Assembly: GCA_015056565.1 (NCBI GenBank)
Contig: SVGB01000006.1
Coordinates: 1 to 64,000, forward strand
From: Butyrivibrio sp.
Lineage (GTDB): Bacteria; Bacillota; Clostridia; Lachnospirales; Lachnospiraceae
Direction: 5' to 3'
Length of the DNA: 64,000 nt
How positions within the stretch are numbered: the stretch's first letter is position 1; every line of letters starts with the position of its first letter. The notes beneath the pieces are model-generated. The model was given only the letters and a program-made list of their open reading frames with translations, was not told the DNA's origin and did no database searches. The position numbers were made by a program, and so were the translations under genes. This document shows, one piece after another, positions 1 through 7,635 of this stretch.

Positions 1-62
1 ATACTAAATATCTCTAATAATTCATCTTTGGTAAAATCTGTTAGTCTAATGAAAGATTTCAT
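1..62 (-). CDS. Carbamoyltransferase (ornithine/aspartate type), N-terminal fragment cut by window edge
   Basis: An open frame begins with ATG at 62 on the minus strand and runs off the left edge. It is preceded by a GGGGG ribosome site four bases upstream (63-71). The 20 visible residues begin MKSFIRLTDFTKDELL, which resembles the first helix of ornithine or acetylornithine carbamoyltransferases. Only the start is present, so the substrate cannot be told and the assignment rests on a short similarity recalled from family members. Confidence 0.5.
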   Translation of the reverse strand, partial: MKSFIRLTDFTKDELLEIFS

Positions 63-106
63 TCTGCCCCCACAAATTGCGATTGCCTAACCGTTTATAA
101 TGAAAG

Positions 107-607
107 TTATTCCTTGTTGAATACCATATTGCATCTGCCCCAGGTTTCATCTTTATAAGTAAATGCATCAGGTGTATAGTTTCTCACTACAAATCCAGCT
201 TTTTCATAACATCTCTTAGCTCTTGGATTTTCCGGAAATACATTTAACTGTACTCTTTCTGCTTCAGGATTATCAAACGCCTGTTTTACCGCAATCCTAA
301 GCATCTTCTGGGCGACTTCCTTTCCTCTTACATCAGGATCTACTACTACAAACTTGAGCATACCCTCTTTTGTTTCATTATTAAATGAATAGCAAAAAAA
401 GCCCTCCACTCTGCCATCATCAGATATAGCAACATAAGGAACATCACCAAACCTATCTGCCGCTTCTGTCATAGTTGCAGCCATGCGTTCTTTGCTTAAT
501 GGATACTTGATAAGATTGGCACACCACATAGCGTGCATTCTCTCGTCCGTAACCCAGTTTTTCATTGATTCAAAATCATTATCTATTTCAAATTCTCTTA
601 ATTTCAT
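107..607 (-). CDS. GNAT-family N-acetyltransferase
   Basis: A 166-residue protein with the GNAT fold. It would move an acetyl group from acetyl-CoA to an unknown amine substrate in the cytoplasm. The acetyl-CoA loop is visible around residues 86-101 (VVVDPDVRGKEVAQKML, the R-G-K-x-x-A pattern) and the terminal GNAT motif as NPRAKRCYEKAGF near residue 127. The ATG at 607 follows AAAAGGG with about seven bases between. It stands alone between the carbamoyltransferase and a flavodoxin-fold gene, in the same direction. The family is secure; the substrate is unknown. Confidence 0.85.
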   Translation of the reverse strand: MKLREFEIDNDFESMKNWVTDERMHAMWCANLIKYPLSKERMAATMTEAADRFGDVPYVAISDDGRVEGFFCYSFNNETKEGMLKFVVVDPDVRGKEVAQKMLRIAVKQAFDNPEAERVQLNVFPENPRAKRCYEKAGFVVRNYTPDAFTYKDETWGRCNMVFNKE

Positions 608-640
608 TAATGTCCCTTTTCATATTATCCTGCAAAACAT

Positions 641-1186
641 TTACATACTCTTACAGAAATCTACAATCTCTTGTTTTCTGGCTTCTACATCTGTTTTGTA
701 TTCGATTGATGTCAACCCTAAATGACCTTTACATTCTATTTCCAGATGACCATAAAAATGCTCTATACTACCGATTATCCTCTCACATTCCGACATGTTT
801 GGACCGGTTCTCAGAGCAATGGCGTATCCTTTCTTTCCAGGCTTAATTGATGCATGTGGCTCATGTGTATTGCACCATGGAGTACATCTGTCAATGAATG
901 CCTTAAATTGTCCAGGGATATCGGCCCAGTAGGAGGGAGAAACAGAGACAATAATATCTGCCTCATCATATTCTCTCATTATATTCTCGATAACGCCTGC
1001 ATCACTCATGACACACTTCGCCGTATTGTGGCAAGAACGGCACCCTCTACAGAATGCAAAGACATAATCGTCAATGCAAATGCTTTTGACACTGTATTTA
1101 TTTGATAACTGTTCCGAAACCAGCTTAACTATTTCTGCAGTTGCCCCTGTGCGAACAGGGCTGCAATTAATTATCAAAGCTCGCAT
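641..1186 (-). CDS. Flavodoxin-fold NAD(P)H-dependent oxidoreductase
   Basis: A 181-residue protein of the NADPH-dependent FMN reductase / iron-sulfur flavoprotein group, probably a cytoplasmic FMN enzyme reducing quinones, azo or nitro compounds. The start MRALIINCSPVRTGATAEI gives the FMN phosphate loop, and the Cys cluster FCRGCRSCHNTAKC (about residues 45-58) resembles iron-sulfur flavoproteins. I place the start at 1186 because AAGGAG lies nine bases upstream; the frame is open 14 codons further up but has no ribosome site there. A homologue sits at 3523-4245. The substrate is unknown. Confidence 0.82.
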   Translation of the reverse strand: MRALIINCSPVRTGATAEIVKLVSEQLSNKYSVKSICIDDYVFAFCRGCRSCHNTAKCVMSDAGVIENIMREYDEADIIVSVSPSYWADIPGQFKAFIDRCTPWCNTHEPHASIKPGKKGYAIALRTGPNMSECERIIGSIEHFYGHLEIECKGHLGLTSIEYKTDVEARKQEIVDFCKSM

Positions 1187-1237
1187 TCCACAAAACTCCT
1201 TCGTAATGAATTTTTCTGAATGGATCATCTCTTCCCC

Positions 1238-2125
1238 CTACGCGTTCTTAAAGAACTCCCTCGTACGTTTACATACATCGGCCATAGTTTCATCTGATGG
1301 TAAATGCTTGCTATCTATCTCTGTAGTAGTAATCGGTCCCGAAAAGATTTCTCTTGCCTTGCTGAATACTCTGCCTGCCGGAAAAAAGATATCCTTTTCC
1401 GACGCGATTATCAGAAGCGGAGCTTTAAACGATATCATTTCCCTCTTCTTATATTCCCTGGGAGGCCTCATCTCCATCTTATAGGAGGACATCATGATGT
1501 CCAAAAATTCTCTCCATACCGGATCTCCTTTTCCACCCATGGTCTCAATCACCGCATCCAGTGTTTTCACAGAAGGATTAAAATAGTATTTCATAAACGG
1601 AACGACCATCTTGCCCATCATAGGCAGGATCGGGCCATGTGCTATCCCTGACGGAACCAGGAGCAAGGCGCTCTGGACCTTCTCTGGATATCTCCTGGCA
1701 AACGAAAGAAACATAGCTGAACTGTAGGAAGATACAACAAAGGATGTTCGTTCCTCTTCGTAATGATCCAGTACTTCCTTGATCCACAGTCCATACTCAT
1801 CCTTCTTGCTGCTTATATTTCTGTATGGATCGCTTTTTCCCGGCATTCCGATCACATCCGGCGCAATGATACAGTATTCTTGAAGCAATGGAAGAAACAA
1901 TTTCAGATTCAAGGGTGTGATCCCATTTCCGCCATGTATTGTACATATCCTTGGCTTTTTAGGATCTCCGACGAGAAGGCAATGAGTTTTACCAAATGAT
2001 GTATCAAAGAAATCTTCTAAATACGGCACACCAAGTGATGCAAGCGTCTTATCATAGAACTCATGCATCTTCTTCATGCTATCTTCACTTTTATATACAA
2101 ATTTTTTGTTTTTTACATTGCTCAT
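1238..2125 (-). CDS. Alpha/beta hydrolase
   Basis: A 295-residue serine hydrolase-like protein. The oxyanion region appears as TIHGGNG, the nucleophile elbow as SSYSSAMFLS (S-x-S-x-A in place of the usual G-x-S-x-G), an acid in IIASEKDIFFP and a candidate catalytic His in DSKHLPSDE near the C-terminus. No signal peptide, so it is probably cytoplasmic. There is no clear ribosome site before the first ATG (2125); an internal ATG at codon 17 is possible. It lies 51 bases before the flavodoxin-type gene and is probably co-transcribed with it. The substrate is unknown. Confidence 0.78.
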   Translation of the reverse strand: MSNVKNKKFVYKSEDSMKKMHEFYDKTLASLGVPYLEDFFDTSFGKTHCLLVGDPKKPRICTIHGGNGITPLNLKLFLPLLQEYCIIAPDVIGMPGKSDPYRNISSKKDEYGLWIKEVLDHYEEERTSFVVSSYSSAMFLSFARRYPEKVQSALLLVPSGIAHGPILPMMGKMVVPFMKYYFNPSVKTLDAVIETMGGKGDPVWREFLDIMMSSYKMEMRPPREYKKREMISFKAPLLIIASEKDIFFPAGRVFSKAREIFSGPITTTEIDSKHLPSDETMADVCKRTREFFKNA

Positions 2126-2168
2126 ACTTGTGATTTTTACTTACCAAAGTCAACACTTTTATATAAGC

Positions 2169-2840
2169 TCACCAAACAAAAGGTATAACCTTATACTTTA
2201 CCCGTTTCTTGTAATCAGAATATCCAACAAGACCTTCTTCGAGTACTTGTTCTTCATTGCGGATACGCTTAGCAATTATTGGTATATATAGAAGCATGAT
2301 GACAAATGATATCACTGATCCTAGTACAAGAGGCATGGATAAAAACAAAACAAAGGTGCTCATGTACATAGGATGCCTGACAATTCCATAAAGGCCGGTA
2401 TCTATAACCTTTTGATTCTCCTGCACCTCAACAGTTCTGGAAAGGTAAGCGTTTTCTCTAAGGACCTCCGCATAAAGGATATATCCAAGCAAAAATAATG
2501 CAGTCGCGGCATAGACAATCCAATCCGGCAGAACAATCCATTTAAACCGGAAATTTAGTCCCGCTATGATAAACGAAGCAAGGAACATCAGCCCACTCAG
2601 TACGATGACTGTTTTCTGTTCTGGTTGTTCTTCCTTTGCATTTAGGCGCTTCTGTAAAAGCTCCGGGCTTTTCTTCATCATTACAAAACCCGCCACGATC
2701 ATAGGAATAAACAAAATTCCCAACTGTAGCCAAGCATTCCAATATGAAAAAGAACCAGCTGGTAAAAATAAAAGAGCCCCTACCAGCAATATCCCTGATA
2801 TCACCTTTATTATCGCTTGTGTAAACAGTTTAGCATTCAT
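2169..2840 (-). CDS. Isoprenylcysteine carboxyl methyltransferase-like membrane protein
   Basis: A 223-residue membrane protein with about five hydrophobic segments. The C-terminal half carries the ICMT/PEMT signature YGIVRHPMYMSTF (about residue 150) and RIRNEEQVLEEGLVGYSDY (about residue 193), the SAM-binding part of this methyltransferase superfamily. Bacterial members have no established substrate, so the reaction is inferred only as membrane-associated methyl transfer. The ATG at 2840 is preceded by GGGAGG. It lies between the hydrolase and a DJ-1 family gene, all on the minus strand. Confidence 0.8.
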   Translation of the reverse strand: MNAKLFTQAIIKVISGILLVGALLFLPAGSFSYWNAWLQLGILFIPMIVAGFVMMKKSPELLQKRLNAKEEQPEQKTVIVLSGLMFLASFIIAGLNFRFKWIVLPDWIVYAATALFLLGYILYAEVLRENAYLSRTVEVQENQKVIDTGLYGIVRHPMYMSTFVLFLSMPLVLGSVISFVIMLLYIPIIAKRIRNEEQVLEEGLVGYSDYKKRVKYKVIPFVW

Positions 2841-2914
2841 ACGATCTGACCTCCCTTTTAGTTATTATCTAACAAAAAATCTACGATCATTTTCTTTTCT
2901 CCATGATCAGAATT

Positions 2915-3496
2915 TTAAAATCCCATTGCAGTGGCAACAATTCCGGTTTTTTCCTTACCTACAAGCATTTCCAGTAAGGAAAAGGCAACATGCGGAGCTG
3001 TTTCAGGACAAAAACTTGTTATTATGTTCTGATCGATCACAACACTCTGATCAGGTATTACCTCTACCCCAAACTCAGAAAGTTGCTTTTGTCGTCTGCC
3101 ATCTCCCAAATGATATGATGTAGCTTTTCTTCCCTTAAGAACGCCACTTGCGCCAATTGGAAGCGCCCCAACACAGATAGAAGCTATATATTTATGTGCA
3201 CTATCAAAATCTCGAATAAGATTCAAGAAACGTTCATCATATGCATCTTCGTAGAATCCGAATTCTTCAAATCCACCGGGAATTGCAAGTGCATCATATT
3301 CGGAGATATCTATCTCTTCATAGGTCTTATCAACCAAAACCGGGATTCCAAAAGTAGATACAACAGTCTTAGTAAAACCTGCAGTAACCACTTCGACCTC
3401 CATACCATAGTCATTTCTTGCCCATCCCATCACATCGACAAATGGCGCAAACTCCATAGTTTCAAATCCCTTACAACAAAACAACAATACTTTCAT
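2915..3496 (-). CDS. DJ-1/PfpI family protein
   Basis: A 193-residue class I glutamine amidotransferase-like protein of the DJ-1/ThiJ group. The nucleophile elbow is ASICVGALPIGASG (Cys about residue 107), followed by KGRKATSYHLGD, and the conserved acidic residue is in AIPGGFEEFGF. Relatives act as glyoxalase III/deglycase or redox chaperones; which applies here is not visible. GGAGG lies seven bases before the ATG at 3496. The neighbours are redox and hydrolase genes, which fits a stress-protection role by inference only. Confidence 0.85.
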   Translation of the reverse strand: MKVLLFCCKGFETMEFAPFVDVMGWARNDYGMEVEVVTAGFTKTVVSTFGIPVLVDKTYEEIDISEYDALAIPGGFEEFGFYEDAYDERFLNLIRDFDSAHKYIASICVGALPIGASGVLKGRKATSYHLGDGRRQKQLSEFGVEVIPDQSVVIDQNIITSFCPETAPHVAFSLLEMLVGKEKTGIVATAMGF

Positions 3497-3522
3497 TCAT
3501 TTCCTCCCATCGCGGACCACTT

Positions 3523-4245
3523 TTATTGATATTTCCATGGTCTTGCTTTACCAATCCAGCCATTCTCGTTCCAGTACTTAAAATCTGTGTATTCAGGGTT
3601 CTGTTTACCAAGACTTGTCTGCAGCATCCTTACGGCATAAAACTTTGCCTTCACAACAATCTCTGTGTGTCCAGGCTTACTATAATCTATAGCTCGCATT
3701 TTCTTTGCAACGCTATCCAGTTTCTTTTTAAATGATGCTTTTCTCTTGTCCTCAATCTTGTCCCAGTCAATTTCAGACATCAGCCTAAAACTTACGACTT
3801 TGATGGTCGAAATGCCCCACCAGGAAAGGCTGTCTTTAATATCCTTTGCTGTGGATTTCCCACCTGCTCCCAGGCACTGTGTGATTATCACCGCACGTTT
3901 TCCGAACATTTCCTTAGCCGGACGATGAGGCATCCACCTGTATCCGAAATGGTCAAGCATAGCCTTCATTGCACCAGTTGTATGGAAAACATATGCTGGT
4001 GATGTAAAAACAATCAAATCCGCGTCAAACAAGGACTTCTCGATCTTCTGCACCTTTTCGGCATCCTTGCAGCGAATCTGATCATTCCTGAAACACGCAG
4101 TGCATCCCGTACAGAACCCCGGGCCATCTTTGGGAAGATAATATTCCGTGATTTCTGAATCATCTCTGAACTGCTCTAAAAATATTTCCTTCATTCTGTA
4201 TGTAACACCGCGTTTTTCAGTTCCGTTGATAACTGTGATCTTCAC
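3523..4245 (-). CDS. Flavodoxin-fold NAD(P)H oxidoreductase with Cys cluster
   Basis: A 240-residue flavodoxin-like protein. The FMN loop is at the N-terminus (VINGTEKRGVTYRMKEIF) and a Cys cluster follows (GFCTGCTACFRNDQIRC, about residues 44-60), as in iron-sulfur flavoproteins. LIVFTSPAYVFHTTGAM is the second flavin-contact region. The C-terminal 60 residues are an extension usual in the longer members. The start is GTG (4245) behind AGAGGA. It probably begins a transcript that also carries the DJ-1 gene 26 bases downstream. The electron acceptor is unknown. Confidence 0.8.
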   Translation of the reverse strand: MKITVINGTEKRGVTYRMKEIFLEQFRDDSEITEYYLPKDGPGFCTGCTACFRNDQIRCKDAEKVQKIEKSLFDADLIVFTSPAYVFHTTGAMKAMLDHFGYRWMPHRPAKEMFGKRAVIITQCLGAGGKSTAKDIKDSLSWWGISTIKVVSFRLMSEIDWDKIEDKRKASFKKKLDSVAKKMRAIDYSKPGHTEIVVKAKFYAVRMLQTSLGKQNPEYTDFKYWNENGWIGKARPWKYQ

Positions 4246-4284
4246 TGCTTATTCCTCTTACTTATTCTTTTATATGTGATAAAT

Positions 4285-4386
4285 TTGCAAAAATGACTAA
4301 AACATAATCTTTCGCAAGCTTTAGTCCTTTTAATTGCCGCCTCTGAAAACAATGACTAAATAGCGATATCTTCAATGTCTTAGTCA
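4285..4386 (-). terminator. Two tandem terminator-like hairpins sharing GACTAAA arms
   Basis: Downstream of the YhfC-type protease gene two hairpins follow each other on the minus strand. The first encountered pairs TGACTAA (4353-4359) with TTAGTCA (4380-4386) and ends in a T-rich stretch; the second pairs GACTAAA (4295-4301) with TTTAGTC (4320-4326) and ends in ATTTTTGC. Both have loops of about 18-20 bases and similar sequence, as if one were a copy of the other. Confidence 0.5.
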
Positions 4387-4411
4387 CAAAATGGAATTTT
4401 CCGCCCATCAC

Positions 4412-5248
4412 TCATCCTAGGAAGTCACCCTTTTCTGCCATTTTCCTATATAGTCTGACTGCAATAAAGGCGCTTGCAACAGCCCAGAATGCAGCCCAAA
4501 CTTCTGATATCCAAAGTGACACAGCGCCTCTTTGATATAGAGCAGCAAATGTATCCATCAGCATGTGCAAGAGAATTGCCAGCGGCAAACACCCTTTCCT
4601 TGCATTTACCACGCCGTAAAATACAATTACAGTAAGCGAGATATGTAATACCATCGCAAATAGTCTCTCAATGACATTCATTGCCATCATTCCGTAATCA
4701 AATGCAGCTGCAGCCTTTACTGTCGGTAGCGCCATAGCAGCGGTTTCTTCTGTGATATTAAGTGAAGCCAGCGCCACATCTATAGGTCCGTTAGTGAACA
4801 TCACTGCAACCGCAAGACAGGTAATTATCGAAGGCAAGATTACTCCCAATATCTCGATGCCTCCATGACCTATGCCATATAAAACCGCGTTTTCGCGGGT
4901 GCGATTCTTTTTCATGATATATTTAAGGACAATATGCCTTCCACACTCCTCAAAGACACCCGCCATCGTGATCCCGTATAGTACATAAGCGATTGTACTT
5001 CCAGTGATAAACCTTGAAACTGGGTTATCCATGATTATGCAAAAATAGTGCACTCCCAGTTCCAAGACACGTGCCGAAACCATGAATCCGACAATTCCCG
5101 CTATCAGATAACTGATATTTGTTCTCTGCTTATTTTTAAGTCGCCAACAAATAAAAAAGCCAACAGTCATCGCAATCATTAGAATAATTGTGATACTCAG
5201 AGCAGGAATGCTGCTCTTTCCCATTACAATACTTTCAAATTCTTTCAT
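4412..5248 (-). CDS. YhfC-family glutamic-type intramembrane protease-like protein
   Basis: A 278-residue integral membrane protein with about eight hydrophobic segments. The putative active-site motifs of the YhfC/PrsW group are visible: EECGRH (about residue 106) and GHGGIE (about residue 132). In related proteins these Glu and His residues are held to act in intramembrane proteolysis. I choose ATG 5248 because GGAGG lies about ten bases upstream; a GTG six codons earlier overlaps that site. It follows the TetR gene by 18 bases, so the two form an operon and the regulator probably controls this gene. The substrate is unknown. Confidence 0.8.
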   Translation of the reverse strand: MKEFESIVMGKSSIPALSITIILMIAMTVGFFICWRLKNKQRTNISYLIAGIVGFMVSARVLELGVHYFCIIMDNPVSRFITGSTIAYVLYGITMAGVFEECGRHIVLKYIMKKNRTRENAVLYGIGHGGIEILGVILPSIITCLAVAVMFTNGPIDVALASLNITEETAAMALPTVKAAAAFDYGMMAMNVIERLFAMVLHISLTVIVFYGVVNARKGCLPLAILLHMLMDTFAALYQRGAVSLWISEVWAAFWAVASAFIAVRLYRKMAEKGDFLG

Positions 5249-5266
5249 ACCACTCACTCCTCCCAC

Positions 5267-5863
5267 TTACACAAATTCATATCTCTCCAGAAAAACATCT
5301 ATATGCTTCTCAATTATTTGAAGGGCCTCCTTCTTTTTCCTGGGTTCTCTATCTATGAGCTGGACCATGATCGTAATTGGGGATATGAATTCAAGAGCAA
5401 TAATATCTGCATCCCCCTGCATCATCTGTCCGCGTTCCATCATCTTTTTAAAGATCGATGCATAGATACTCTGAAGGTACGTGAGATGATGCCTGGTAGT
5501 AAGCCCTGCCAGAGTAGCATTTCTGTACTGCTCCATTGTTATTAGCCGTCGCATCTTTTTCGCAGTATCATTTTTCAGTGTGAACTGCAGGGATTTCAAA
5601 CTATATGCCTTAAGCTCAGCTCCTGAATTGATCATATCCGGCAATTCCCTGGTTATTCCCATGCCCTTTATGTACTCATCTTCTGCAGTATCAACAACCG
5701 CTTTTAAAAGATCCTCTTTATTCTTGAAATATTTATAAATGGTCGGCCCCTTTATTCCGATAGATTCTGCTATCTCATCGACACTGGTCCCGTCATATCC
5801 TTTTACAGAGAACAGATCTCTTGCTGCCCAAATCAAAGGTTCCTTAGCGTTAGTTCTTGCCAT
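5267..5863 (-). CDS. TetR/AcrR-family transcriptional regulator
   Basis: A 198-residue repressor-type protein. The N-terminal helix-turn-helix is clear (AARDLFSVKGYDGTSVDEIA then GPTIYKYFKNKEDLL, residues 12-52); the C-terminal ligand domain shows no recognisable ligand signature. The ATG at 5863 follows GGGGGG. It is first in an operon with the YhfC-type protease gene. The promoter just upstream has perfect consensus boxes and two palindromes, which suggests autoregulation. Confidence 0.92.
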   Translation of the reverse strand: MARTNAKEPLIWAARDLFSVKGYDGTSVDEIAESIGIKGPTIYKYFKNKEDLLKAVVDTAEDEYIKGMGITRELPDMINSGAELKAYSLKSLQFTLKNDTAKKMRRLITMEQYRNATLAGLTTRHHLTYLQSIYASIFKKMMERGQMMQGDADIIALEFISPITIMVQLIDREPRKKKEALQIIEKHIDVFLERYEFV

Positions 5864-5885
5864 ATAGCCCCCCTTCTGAGTTTTC

Positions 5886-5929
5886 TAACTATAGTTACCA
5901 ATTATATTCTAACGACCGTTCACTGTCAA
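5886..5929 (-). promoter_or_regulatory. Consensus promoter with palindromic operators for the TetR operon
   Basis: Reading the minus strand, TTGACA (5929-5924) is followed after exactly 17 bases by TATAAT (5906-5901), a perfect sigma-A promoter. Between the boxes lies AACGGTCGTT (5920-5911), whose AACG/CGTT arms are inverted repeats, and just downstream of the -10 box is the perfect 12-base palindrome TAACTATAGTTA (5897-5886). Both are placed where a bound TetR protein would block transcription. Confidence 0.7.
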
Positions 5930-5965
5930 CGAATCAGCTTTCCCAGTACTACTCTGCATAACGCA

Positions 5966-6005
5966 AAAAAGTTCACAGCTCCGAAACCAGAGCTGCGAAC
6001 TTTTT
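5966..6005 (-). terminator. Rho-independent terminator after the Xre-AbrB gene
   Basis: A hairpin pairs AAAAAGTTC-CAGCTC (5966-5981) with GAGCTG-GAACTTTTT (5990-6005) across an eight-base loop with one mismatch. On the minus strand it ends in a T tract and overlaps the stop codon of the regulator gene. The arms are flanked by A and T runs on both sides, so it can work in both directions. Confidence 0.75.
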
Positions 6006-6442
6006 CATGTAGTTGTAGGCTTCTTTTTTAGCTTCTCAATCATACCAGCCATGGCCATAAAGTTCTCAGCTTTAACTATGGCAATCCCTTGCCCTTCGTC
6101 GCCCAGAACCACCAACTGATCACCTGGAGATATATCAAAAAGTTTCCTGGCCTTAGCCGGAATAACAATCTGGCCCTTGTCTCCTACTGTAACCAGACCA
6201 AAAAGATGCTTTCCCTTAGGGGGAACAGCAAGCCCTAAGTTGTCCTCAGACTCGTAATTAGCAAGGTCATCTAAAGACACTCCGAAAATATCCGCCAACT
6301 GCTTGCATTTATCAAGATCAGGAATGCTCTCTCCGGCTTCCCATTTTGCCACAGATTGTCTCGTAACGCCTAGCTTTTCAGCAATATCCTCCTGTGTCAT
6401 CTGCAGCATTTTCCGCATCTGAACCAGATTATCCTTAAACAT
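6005..6442 (-). CDS. Xre-family HTH regulator fused to an AbrB/SpoVT domain
   Basis: A 145-residue DNA-binding protein with two different DNA-binding domains. Residues 1-62 are a Cro/CI-type helix-turn-helix (MTQEDIAEKLGVTRQSVAKWEAGESIPDLDK in two turns), and residues 78-130 an AbrB/SpoVT swapped-hairpin domain (GDKGQIVIPAKARKLFDISP, GDQLVVLGDE). It starts three bases after the acyltransferase gene and is surely co-transcribed with it. AAGGAG precedes the ATG. A palindrome at the operon promoter (7552-7564) could be its own target. Confidence 0.88.
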   Translation of the reverse strand: MFKDNLVQMRKMLQMTQEDIAEKLGVTRQSVAKWEAGESIPDLDKCKQLADIFGVSLDDLANYESEDNLGLAVPPKGKHLFGLVTVGDKGQIVIPAKARKLFDISPGDQLVVLGDEGQGIAIVKAENFMAMAGMIEKLKKKPTTT

Positions 6443-6445
6443 GGA

Positions 6446-7525
6446 TCACTTCTCCTTTTTAATCCCCAAAACTGCCCATCTAAAAAACGGGATCCTTGAA
6501 ATAATGGCATATAGACCGTATCCAAATACAAATCCCGCAACAAGGCTTAGAATGTAGCATACAGGCGCTGGCATAAGCTTAGGTTTAGCAATGAACAATG
6601 CTACGGATGATATCCCAAGGTAATGGAATACATATAGCCCGAAGCTATGTCCTGACATCCATTTTGATAAAGGACCTGAAAAATCTCCAAAACGAGCCAT
6701 TCCAGCAAGCATTGCCAGAGAGCCAGCGTACGCATCAACCGCATACAATAGGCCTCTATTAATGGGCTTGTCTGCATAGTTTTCGCCAAAATACATAAAA
6801 GCAAACACAGCACAGATCGCCACAGCAATCACAATTAGTGGTATTGCAATCTTCTTTAGTCTTTCAATCACTTCATCATGAGAGAATATGAAATATCCAA
6901 GCACAAAGAATACAAAATAAAACGCAATCCTATAAACCGAGACTATTGGAGTATTAAGGATCTGGGATGCGCCCCAGATTGGGAAAAGAAAAAGTGCCAC
7001 AAGCCACAAAGGTGTCTTAGCTCCAGCTTCCAGGAGCCTACCTTTTTCTATCTTTCTGATAAGCAAAAGCATCACGCAATATACCCACAGAAGGTGCATG
7101 TACCATAGAACTCCGCTTCCGGAAGCAACCATGATCAGATAAATCATCGGCTTTGGAACGCCTGCAGCCGCAAGTCCCTCAAAGCCTCCTCCAAGTGACA
7201 TACTGACGTACCCTTGAATAAACTGAAATACAAACAGACCAATAGTTGACGGAACCAGGAGTTTTAAAGTCCTGGACCTGAAAAACTCTTTTTCTGAATG
7301 CGAATCAAGGTACAATCTGGCACTGATCCCGGAAACGACGAAAAGAACAGGCATAAACCAGGGATACACCAGATACTGAAACATATCGTAGTATTGAACC
7401 TTAAGATTTGTGATCTTACCCAATCCGCCAAGCACTCCCTCGGCGTTATACATGTAAAACACGTGATAGATCACAACAATGATAACTGTGATCCAGCGTA
7501 AATTGTCTAAGTAGTGTTTCCTCAT
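6446..7525 (-). CDS. Acyltransferase-3 family membrane protein
   Basis: A 359-residue integral membrane protein with about ten hydrophobic segments. The N-terminus MRKHYLDNLRWITVIIVVIYH is the hallmark start of acyltransferase-3 proteins, with the conserved His in that first helix and an Arg in the following loops (SGISARLYLDS). These enzymes O-acetylate or acylate cell-surface sugars or lipids. It is first in an operon with the Xre-AbrB regulator. The acceptor is not predictable. Confidence 0.88.
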   Translation of the reverse strand: MRKHYLDNLRWITVIIVVIYHVFYMYNAEGVLGGLGKITNLKVQYYDMFQYLVYPWFMPVLFVVSGISARLYLDSHSEKEFFRSRTLKLLVPSTIGLFVFQFIQGYVSMSLGGGFEGLAAAGVPKPMIYLIMVASGSGVLWYMHLLWVYCVMLLLIRKIEKGRLLEAGAKTPLWLVALFLFPIWGASQILNTPIVSVYRIAFYFVFFVLGYFIFSHDEVIERLKKIAIPLIVIAVAICAVFAFMYFGENYADKPINRGLLYAVDAYAGSLAMLAGMARFGDFSGPLSKWMSGHSFGLYVFHYLGISSVALFIAKPKLMPAPVCYILSLVAGFVFGYGLYAIISRIPFFRWAVLGIKKEK

Positions 7526-7551
7526 ACTTATCCCACCTTTGCAATAAATTT

Positions 7552-7564
7552 TAACATAATGTTA
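7552..7564. promoter_or_regulatory. Palindrome TAACAT-A-ATGTTA at the acyltransferase promoter
   Basis: A 13-base perfect inverted repeat lies 27 bases upstream of the acyltransferase start. On the minus strand it overlaps a possible -10 box TAAAAT with a weak TTATCT -35 box 17 bases further up. The Xre-AbrB protein encoded downstream is a natural candidate to bind here. This is inference from position and symmetry. Confidence 0.4.
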
Positions 7565-7635
7565 TTGCTAAGATAAATAAGTGTCTACCAATCAAAACTA
7601 ACATGTAGCACTAGTTTATGTTAAGAAATGTTGCT

